Both the position numbers and the translations under genes were made by a program. The notes beneath the pieces were generated by a model that saw only the letters and a list, made by a program, of their open reading frames with translations, was not told the DNA's origin and made no database searches. A stretch of 13,617 nucleotides of DNA from Nitrososphaeraceae archaeon (GTDB taxonomy: Archaea > Thermoproteota > Nitrososphaeria > Nitrososphaerales > Nitrososphaeraceae), in the NCBI GenBank assembly GCA_030038695.1, contig JASHSN010000393.1:1-13617 (forward strand), in the 5' to 3' direction. This document shows positions 6,058-11,499 of the stretch, one piece after another (within the stretch, counting starts at the first letter, position 1; every line of letters begins with the position of its first letter).

Positions 6058-7311
6058 AATAGTTTTCATATTCTTTTTAGCGGATTCTGTCATTTTGTTT
6101 ATTGTCGTCCTGTATTTCGAATAGTCTTGTCTAGTGAACCTTATCATCCTATTCATCATGGAACTTTTGTCTGAAAATAACGTAAGCATATTTGTTTTTT
6201 CAATCCCCAGTTCCTCGGCAATATCATTGATACCCTGACTCGGTAGCAACAACGGCATCCAAGGAATCTTCTTCGAGGTCAGGATTTCTTTGAAAGTTGA
6301 TTGTATCAACCAAAGAGGATGGGTCACAACGCTCAAGGGAACGACGACTCCTTTTCCCTTCATCAAGGTCAGAATTTGAGTTGTAACGATCTCTTGCAGA
6401 ACTGCTTTATGACTGCTTTCTAGCTGCCGTATCATCGTCTTATGTATTCGTCGTCCATTTTTTTTGGGATTGAGAATTTTGCCAAAATCATCCCCGTAGT
6501 CTAATTCTACTAGTCGAATCGAATAATTCTTGATGCTCATCTTATTAACTATCATACCTAAAATCTTCAAATTTTTTCTAAGGTTGCAGTCGTCAGTATA
6601 AACAACGACTATCTCAGGAAAAAAGCCACACTTTAGTGTTATCATACAAGAAATGGCGGACAAGGTATCGTGTATACTGCACAATACTTTTTCCCCTTGA
6701 CATGCAAATGGAAGACCGCCTGGTCCTATATCTGTTTCAATAGTAACGTAAGCCGATTTCTTGCCTACGAAAATCTCAATAAGTCGGTCAGCTTCTAATT
6801 CATTTTTCGCCGGACGTGCAGATGATGAGTAATAACGTGAGGAGGAAATTGAAGAAACTGGAGAAAAAGTATAAGGTCTACGAGAAGATGAGAATGATGA
6901 TGATTGCAACGCTGACGTGAGATCGCCTGTAGAGGCAAATTCTAGATCTCTAGATTTATAATTGATTTTTGCATTACTGCTTATATGAACTTTAACATAG
7001 AATTTCTCGTTGGGTAAAACTTTCAATTTTCCGATCTTAACAACCTCTGCTTCGATATCTTGAAACTGGATACTAGACACCTTTTTTGCGATAGCAACTT
7101 TGTCAATCCCAAACATCCCACTTGTAACCCCAGCACCCCTTACTACGTCATCCATGTCAAAAACAAGCCAATCGGTTTCAATGACAGTATTCTTTAGTTC
7201 GATTTTCTTTGACTGAAACTGCTTCTTAATATTGGCAATCAGTTTATCAATTCTAGCCAGAGAAAAACGTCCAGGAAACACTAACAATACTGTTCTGCCT
7301 TGAATGCTCAC
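6007..7311 (-). CDS. ThiI-like THUMP protein with degenerate PP-loop and Ser-rich insert
   Basis: The layout follows ThiI, which activates tRNA U8 with ATP for 4-thiouridine formation. Residues 1-55 resemble the N-terminal ferredoxin-like domain, about 56-190 a THUMP domain (KFYVKVHIS, FVGKKSAYV) and 196-415 an adenylation-type domain starting with GPGGLPFACQGEKVL, as ThiI has GPGGLPVGxxGKVL. Where ThiI carries the ATP pyrophosphatase loop SGGIDSPVA this protein has CSIHDTLSA (211-219), with both glycines gone. The later block VVPLSVVTHP (323-332) replaces ThiI's GESLGQVASQT region, while MPLLLPSQGINDIAEELGI (352-370) keeps the shape of the PLIGxDKxEII block. ATP chemistry is therefore unlikely; RNA or protein binding through THUMP may remain. 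A Ser-rich low-complexity stretch (about 132-165) interrupts the THUMP region. The GTG start is embedded in GAGGTGA, a good anti-16S match, so the true start could lie slightly downstream. Its 3' end overlaps the glycosyltransferase gene; the C39/TPR gene lies 67 bp upstream. Confidence 0.8.
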   Translation of the reverse strand: MSIQGRTVLLVFPGRFSLARIDKLIANIKKQFQSKKIELKNTVIETDWLVFDMDDVVRGAGVTSGMFGIDKVAIAKKVSSIQFQDIEAEVVKIGKLKVLPNEKFYVKVHISSNAKINYKSRDLEFASTGDLTSALQSSSFSSSRRPYTFSPVSSISSSRYYSSSARPAKNELEADRLIEIFVGKKSAYVTIETDIGPGGLPFACQGEKVLCSIHDTLSAISCMITLKCGFFPEIVVVYTDDCNLRKNLKILGMIVNKMSIKNYSIRLVELDYGDDFGKILNPKKNGRRIHKTMIRQLESSHKAVLQEIVTTQILTLMKGKGVVVPLSVVTHPLWLIQSTFKEILTSKKIPWMPLLLPSQGINDIAEELGIEKTNMLTLFSDKSSMMNRMIRFTRQDYSKYRTTINKMTESAKKNMKTISFEIGPNYLHDILDSV

Positions 7312-7378
7312 CTCGTACGTCTGTCCCCCCTTCTTTCGCTCCCCGACTTCGACTCTTCACTTAGATAATATTCAAGAA

Positions 7379-8338
7379 TTAGAGCTGACCTATAGCATCT
7401 TCAATATTCTTTTTATCTGCTGCGTAGGGTGTTTGTTCCAGGTATGTTAGGAGGTCGTCTTTGGCACCAGAGGTATTTTCAAGTTGTAACCGGGTAAATG
7501 CACGATTCTTATATATTGGTCCAAATCTATGTGGATTAACAGCGATTGCCTTCGTATAATAATCTTCAGCTTTGAGATAATCTTTGTTTTTTAAATAATA
7601 GTTCCCTAGGCCACGATAAGCAAGATAATATTTGGGGTTTAGTGTGATTGTCTTCTGGTAGCAAGAAATGGCATCCTCTGAATTAATCTCATTATATATC
7701 CCTCCCAACAAGCACCACGGTTGAGGGTTGTCATTGTCCAATTCGATAGCTACTCGCAGCTTTTCCATGGCATCATTAATGTTTCCCTGCTGATGAAGTT
7801 TTTCTGCTTCAAAACAGATTCTGTTTGAATCACGAAACCTCAAGATGTCATTTCTGAAAATATCTTTCATATCCTTTGGGATCAACACTACTGTAATCAT
7901 ATCGTCTTGTTCCCAATCCAGCTCAAACTGAAATTCAGGAATAGCTCCTATAGTATCGGGTTCTGGTACATAAGTTATGATTCTGCGTTCTTCAGAATCG
8001 TAGCCTGATACAATGGATGCATGCTGTACTGTTTCGTGAATCCCAGGGAGGATAATGATTGAGGGAATACCTTGATCTATTCTTTTTTTTAGATCGTTTA
8101 TTGATCCTTTGTAAATGTATGTCATGAACCCAAGTTTTTCAGCAAGCTCTATTCCCTCCATCATTATAGGGCCTTTCATCCCGGGATATTTCTGGCCGAG
8201 TTTCAAAGCCTTATCTAACTCGATTTCCTCACCCCAATATCTCAAAACTACATTGATGACTAACGGAAGGCAGATGTTTTCTTCTGTCTTACTAACCAGT
8301 GGAAGTGTTATCATATGCTTTTCTGGCTGAGGTGTCAC
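7379..8338 (-). CDS. C39 peptidase-like domain fused to TPR repeats
   Basis: Residues 10-155 resemble the papain-like C39 family: ICLPLVINVVLRYWG (22-36) matches the DCGxAALxMxxxYYG helix with Cys23 as nucleophile, and QHASIVSGYD (105-114) matches the HxVVVxGYD strand with His106. The usual Gln ahead of the Cys (oxyanion hole) is not at its place and the acidic third residue is not clear, so activity is uncertain. Residues 170-305 form about four TPR units, typified by AISCYQKTITLNPKYYLAY and AEDYYTKAIAVNP, a protein-binding scaffold. No signal peptide or membrane segment is seen, so it is likely cytosolic. The start is taken as GTG 8338, with AT-rich TTTTTATTTG 23-32 bp upstream; ATG 8314 (codon 9) is an alternative. 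It is followed after 67 bp on the same strand by the ThiI-like gene, suggesting co-expression. Confidence 0.82.
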   Translation of the reverse strand: MTPQPEKHMITLPLVSKTEENICLPLVINVVLRYWGEEIELDKALKLGQKYPGMKGPIMMEGIELAEKLGFMTYIYKGSINDLKKRIDQGIPSIIILPGIHETVQHASIVSGYDSEERRIITYVPEPDTIGAIPEFQFELDWEQDDMITVVLIPKDMKDIFRNDILRFRDSNRICFEAEKLHQQGNINDAMEKLRVAIELDNDNPQPWCLLGGIYNEINSEDAISCYQKTITLNPKYYLAYRGLGNYYLKNKDYLKAEDYYTKAIAVNPHRFGPIYKNRAFTRLQLENTSGAKDDLLTYLEQTPYAADKKNIEDAIGQL

Positions 8339-8360
8339 GTAGGAAGGTATGCCTTTTAAT

Positions 8361-8370
8361 CAAATAAAAA
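8361..8370 (-). promoter_or_regulatory. probable TATA box of the C39/TPR gene
   Basis: On the minus strand TTTTTATTTG lies 23-32 bp before the GTG at 8338, suitable for a leaderless transcript that would probably continue through the ThiI-like gene. Confidence 0.4.
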
Positions 8371-8403
8371 TCATTCCTGCAGCACCACCGCCAATCAAAG
8401 ACG

Positions 8404-8526
8404 ATGGGACAACTAAAAGAGAGAAAAGACGACAGCAAGGTTCTTAATAATAAATTAAAAAAAGTACCCGGGGTAAGGACACGGTCATCCTATTCCAGCA
8501 CCATATGGGATTTCGGGTATATTTAA
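8404..8526 (+). CDS. possible small basic protein, 40 aa, unrecognised
   Basis: An ATG at 8404 opens a 40-codon frame ending in TAA at 8524-8526. The product starts MGQLKERKDDSKVLNNKLKK and is strongly basic, ending in an aromatic tail (TIWDFGYI). It lies in the gap upstream of the minus-strand C39/TPR gene. No Shine-Dalgarno sequence or well-spaced TATA box precedes it. A strong TATA-like tract (TATATTTAAATAAAA, 8518-8532) overlaps its end and could start a separate plus-strand transcript near 8550, with no obvious coding frame after it. Real small protein, relic or chance cannot be decided here. Confidence 0.22.
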   Translation: MGQLKERKDDSKVLNNKLKKVPGVRTRSSYSSTIWDFGYI

Positions 8527-8794
8527 ATAAAAGGTGTGGAAGGACTACGCAGAATTGTGATACAAAGCTAAAGATCCAAAATGCATAAATTGAAATGTTG
8601 GGTCTGAACAAGAAGGAATATACTCATTAACTAAAGATTAGTAGTATTAACATAGCGGACGGTCTTTGTTTTCCAGCTTCGAAATTATTGGGGATTCTGT
8701 TGATGTTGATGGAACTTAAGGTCAGGTCTTGCTAACTCCGACATAAACTTATACCATTTCGCTATTCGTCTGTTTGAGATTTGCAAGTTAAAGT

Positions 8795-8972
8795 TCAAGT
8801 GGTCTTAATCGACCACTTTCTCATCCATTGTAGTAATCCTATGACAGACTCGACAAGTTCCTGTCCCTGGTCTGTTAGTGGGTATTTACTATGGGTGGGA
8901 TTTCATTAAATGACTTGTCTTTTCTAGAAATCTATCATCATTGTAGTCAATCATCGTAGTTTTGCCTATTGG
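8795..8972 (-). pseudogene. fossil of an HxlR-type winged-helix regulator
   Basis: The minus-strand frame ending in TGA at 8795-8797 reads YPLTDQGQELVESVIGLLQW followed by MRKWSIKTT, a close fit to the HxlR C-terminus (YxLTxxGxxL...L..W). Just upstream, in other frames, are KDKSFNEIPP (compare the KRFNEL helix) and PIGKTTMI (compare IGGKWTMLIL). The order is right for HxlR but the pieces sit in different frames, stops intervene and the central recognition-helix region (about 35 residues) is missing. HxlR proteins are dimeric repressors or activators of about 110 residues; this copy cannot work. The gap continues upstream to about 9107 and downstream to 8533 without another gene that I can see. 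Confidence 0.6.
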
Positions 8973-9107
8973 TAAGAGATATGAAAGAGAACTTTACGAT
9001 TTAGTCTAGGGATTTTCTTTAGTTAAATCGTTGATACACTATAATGCTACTACACTTAGAAATAACTAGTACTCTGTTCCATTATCTAGATTATTAGTTT
9101 AAAATGC

Positions 9108-9115
9108 CTATATCT
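9108..9115 (+). promoter_or_regulatory. TATA box of the Cys/His-repeat secreted protein gene
   Basis: CTATATCT lies 22-29 bp before the ATG at 9137, which has no Shine-Dalgarno sequence. This fits leaderless transcription starting at or near the ATG. Confidence 0.5.
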
Positions 9116-9136
9116 ATTATTTCGTTTAATGGTTAA

Positions 9137-9415
9137 ATGGGTTCAAAGACATCCATTTCTTTCATTGGTATCACTATTGCAATACTAGTATTACTGTATA
9201 CGGAAGCTTACTTACCTGAAACCCAGATCGGATTAGCGCTTGGCTTCAACCTCAATAACTTACCCTGTGTATTGATACATGGAGGACACGTTCATTGTGC
9301 CGAAGATTACCTACCCGAAACCCAGAGCGGATTAGCGTCCATATACTACCACGGCTTCAACCTCAATAACTTACCATGCGTATGGACACATGGAGGACAC
9401 CTTCATTGTGCATAA
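9137..9415 (+). CDS. small secreted protein with duplicated CxxxHGGHxHC unit
   Basis: Residues 6-22 are a hydrophobic signal sequence or membrane anchor, with a possible cleavage near TEA-YLPE (residue 24). The rest is one unit repeated twice: residues 25-55 and 58-92 each begin YLPETQ, contain GFNLNNLPCV and end in HGGHxHCA. Each unit has two Cys and three His in the pattern C-x3-H-G-G-H-x-H-C (C44, H48, H51, H53, C54; and C81, H85, H88, H90, C91). That looks like a metal site (Cu, Zn or Fe) or a disulfide-closed loop outside the cell. I recognise no family and assign no function. The units differ by a short insertion (SIYYH) in the second. The ATG has a TATA box at leaderless distance. The Gly/His-rich secreted protein at 9841 lies 425 bp downstream on the same strand with its own promoter. 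Confidence 0.7.
   Translation: MGSKTSISFIGITIAILVLLYTEAYLPETQIGLALGFNLNNLPCVLIHGGHVHCAEDYLPETQSGLASIYYHGFNLNNLPCVWTHGGHLHCA
9209..9412 (+). repeat. tandem duplication inside the secreted-protein gene
   Basis: Two coding units, 9209-9301 and 9308-9412, are nearly identical at DNA level, sharing ACCTCAATAACTTACC and CATGGAGGACAC among other blocks. The second has a 12-base in-frame insertion (about 9338-9349). The close DNA match indicates a recent in-frame duplication rather than convergence at protein level. Confidence 0.85.
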
Positions 9416-9420
9416 TGTGA

Positions 9421-9759
9421 GTTGTAAAACATGGATTTGGAAACATGGACTTGGACATACAGGATTCTCACTTCTATCTAGATGACGGCAAACTCTGCTT
9501 CCTAGATATGGCTAAGTATCCACTCAAGGCCTGGAGATTGACTCTTTGCACAAAGCCATGTCATTGGATTTGTAACTTTGCCCTATGGACAGACCATATT
9601 TCTTAAATAAATGCATACGGAGTGCGGTACCTATTGAAATTGCTATACCAGGAACATTATAAGGATGTTGGTTTGAGTGTCGGAGAAAATACTAAAATTT
9701 CTCATGTCAACAAGAAGGAATTTGACCATAATGTTTCTAATGAAAATATCATAGTTTGA
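9421..9759 (+). pseudogene. possible decayed gene: long frame with a single stop
   Basis: One plus-strand frame is open from 9421 to 9759 apart from a single TAA at 9604-9606. The first part (usable ATG at 9445, 53 residues) contains DSHFYLDDGKLCFLDMAKYP and a Cys-rich patch CTKPCHWIC. The second part (GTG at 9622, 45 residues) reads YLLKLLYQEHYKDVGLSVGE and ends in a polar Asn-rich tail. I recognise no family; the first part faintly recalls the middle of TnpB-type transposases, but not enough to claim it. Options are a pseudogene with one nonsense mutation, two tiny genes, or a chance frame. Confidence 0.28.
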
Positions 9760-9810
9760 GTACACCGACGATTTCTACTATATTTCTACCAACTGCTGTT
9801 TGACACTCTT

Positions 9811-9820
9811 GATATATCAT
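9811..9820 (+). promoter_or_regulatory. TATA box of the Gly/His-rich secreted protein gene
   Basis: GATATATCAT lies 21-30 bp before the ATG at 9841 and no ribosome binding site is present, indicating a leaderless transcript. Confidence 0.55.
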
Positions 9821-9840
9821 AACAGGGAATAGTATTTAGA

Positions 9841-10200
9841 ATGAATACCAAGATACCAATATTCATTGCTGTTACTATTGGCTTGTCCATTCTGACTACA
9901 AGTGTTTCTGTTAATTCTGTTATTGCAAAAGATGATTGGGGATTTGGAGGGCATGGAGGAATGGGTTACGGAGGAATGGGATATGGAGGGCATGGAGGAA
10001 ATGGATTTGGAGGAATGAGCTACGGTGGGGTAGGGTCAGTAATCCAAGAACAAGTAGATACTGGTAATCCCAACCTAGACAAAGCAATTAACAAATTCTA
10101 CAATTGTCTATCGGACGCACACGAGGACCCACCAACTTTCCAAAAAGCAGATGGCTGTTATTATCAAACTTTAGGTAGTAATGGCGGTATGCAGACTTAA
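9841..10200 (+). CDS. secreted Gly/His-rich repeat protein
   Basis: Residues 1-29 form a classical signal peptide (Lys4, hydrophobic core 5-20, likely cleavage VIA-KDD after 29). Residues 34-65 are built of short Gly-Gly repeats of the type GYGGMGYGGHGG, with Gly, Met, Tyr and His. The C-terminal part (66-119) is ordinary sequence with Cys89 (FYNCLSDA) and Cys106 (ADGCYYQT), which could pair outside the cell. Such Gly/Tyr/His tracts are flexible and can bind metals or pack into surface layers; no catalytic motif is seen and I do not know the family. The His and Met residues within the repeats leave copper binding open, as inference only. The ATG has a TATA box at leaderless distance. A frame overlapping the 3' end (10181-10462) is not supported as a gene. 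Confidence 0.75.
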   Translation: MNTKIPIFIAVTIGLSILTTSVSVNSVIAKDDWGFGGHGGMGYGGMGYGGHGGNGFGGMSYGGVGSVIQEQVDTGNPNLDKAINKFYNCLSDAHEDPPTFQKADGCYYQTLGSNGGMQT

Positions 10201-10852
10201 ACCACAAGAAACTCTCTGGTTCAAGTACTACGAAGTTGTAGGGAATGTGTTTCCTCGAACTCAGTGTACCGGCTGGAATGTGCTTCCCTTATTACGCGCG
10301 CGCGACAATGGTCCAATTCTATTATTGACATATTGTGGCCAGAGTTTAGTCGGGGATTTTGAGCTGGATATGTCGCATTGCAGAATGATAGAGCGAGCCC
10401 AGACATGCCAAACACCCTACACTATAGTCAGATTGGTGCAGATGACTATGGCAGTAGTTTGATGAGAACTACCTAAGAACAATATTGTTTGTACTTTATA
10501 ACAATTGTAGTTTACTCGTCGAATGTACTATTTGAACCACATAAGAACAACCTAATAACTGTTGATGTTCTCTCGGAAAAAGACACGTAAATTTCTTAAT
10601 TCGGTACGGAAAGTATTAGGCTGTCCTACAGTTTAGTATGTAGCCCAATCTGCTAAAGAAGGTATCGTTATCATGCTTGGTTGTTTTTGTGCGAACAAGA
10701 TAGCAAGCCATGCAAGTTGCGATAGAAGAGTTTCATTGGTTTTCCATTTATGCATGGAATAACCTCAACTTCAGGAATAAGTACGTAGCACCATTAACAC
10801 GTCTTTACTATTAATATTTAGTACCGTTATGACAAACAGAATAGAAATACTG
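10201..10852. other. gene-poor stretch
   Basis: No well-supported gene. A plus-strand frame 10181-10462 overlaps the previous gene's end and shows no domain, promoter or ribosome binding site. A minus-strand frame 10633-10755 (ATG at 10755, 40 residues, beginning MHKWKTNETLLSQLAWLAIL) is short and unrecognised, though protein-like in composition. A GCGCGCGCG tract at about 10297-10305 is unusual in this AT-rich DNA. Confidence 0.45.
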
Positions 10853-11467
10853 TTATATGTTCAAAAACCTCGACAATATATACAAGCCATCATCCCCGCT
10901 TTTTTCCGGGTGGAATTGTGTTCCGAACATTTTCTTTTCTTTGTGCGAAAAGACCTCGTGTTCACATTCTAAAGAAGATGCTAGAGACTCGAAGCCTTCA
11001 GGCAATTTTGCAACACAATAGCGATGGCTCTCATAGACGAAGAGGGTCTTGTCTGCTCTGATTGCAGAAAGTAGGGAATTTGATTTCAACACTGTTATTG
11101 GAATAGTATCCTGAACAGATCTAGTCATTTTGCGGATAGATCCGCCGAATGTTAGCGCAAGAATCTCTGCGCCATAGCATATCCCAAGTAAGGGTATATT
11201 ACGTTTAAAACACTGTTTTATGATGCGAGAATTTACGAAGTTAATTTCCCTGGCGTTCTTGCGCCTCCCAGATAGAATTACTCTGTCATAGGAAAAATTG
11301 TTCCCCCTTTCATTATCAGTTAAGTCCAAACAGTTACTTTTTATCACGACATAATTAGCTCCCAATTTACTAAGACATGTAACAATATCCCTTGTAAAGG
11401 GAGACACATTATCTACAACAAGAATTGTTTGCGCCTTTTTTTTGTTAAATGTCATTCTTATCAACAA
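10853..11467 (-). CDS. class I glutamine amidotransferase (GuaA-N/GATase1-like)
   Basis: Predicted to hydrolyse glutamine and pass ammonia to a partner, or to act on a related gamma-glutamyl substrate. The nucleophile elbow is LGICYGAEIL at residues 94-103 with Cys97, and the catalytic pair His186 and Glu188 is in FGTQFHPEKSG at 181-191. The closest family type is the glutaminase subunit of archaeal GMP synthase. Two positions differ from that family: LSGRRKN at 65-71 replaces the LSGGP turn, and GAE replaces GMQ after the Cys. It is therefore likelier a paralogue with its own partner than the housekeeping GMP synthase subunit; no synthetase gene lies nearby. The start may be TTG 11467 or ATG 11455. 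It follows the UPF0182-family gene on the same strand after only 24 bp, which suggests an operon. Confidence 0.87.
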   Translation of the reverse strand: MLIRMTFNKKKAQTILVVDNVSPFTRDIVTCLSKLGANYVVIKSNCLDLTDNERGNNFSYDRVILSGRRKNAREINFVNSRIIKQCFKRNIPLLGICYGAEILALTFGGSIRKMTRSVQDTIPITVLKSNSLLSAIRADKTLFVYESHRYCVAKLPEGFESLASSLECEHEVFSHKEKKMFGTQFHPEKSGDDGLYILSRFLNI

Positions 11468-11475
11468 AGCAGTAT

Positions 11476-11499
11476 TCGGATAACATCTACGCTATCCGA
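11476..11499. repeat. inverted repeat between the UPF0182 and amidotransferase genes
   Basis: TCGGATA at 11476-11482 and TATCCGA at 11493-11499 form a 7-bp stem with a 10-nt loop, spanning the stop codon of the upstream gene and most of the 24-bp junction. No T-run follows on the minus strand, so it is not a standard archaeal terminator. It may modulate read-through or mRNA processing, or be chance. Confidence 0.4.

Noticed and set aside
6880..6912. ATGATGA...CTGA resembling C and D boxes of an archaeal sRNA
   Set aside because: It lies in the Ser-rich coding stretch of the ThiI-like gene, where repeated Ser codons on the other strand create such words; the spacing is too short and no second box pair exists.
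2262..8686. Shared 13-mer AATTTCGAAGCTG in opposite orientation at about 2262 and 8686
   Set aside because: A few 13-base matches are expected by chance on both strands of an AT-rich 13.6-kb window, and the flanks diverge quickly.
10181..10462. 93-codon plus-strand frame after the Gly-rich protein
   Set aside because: It overlaps the upstream gene's end, has no promoter, ribosome binding site or recognisable motif, and its composition is unlike the neighbours.
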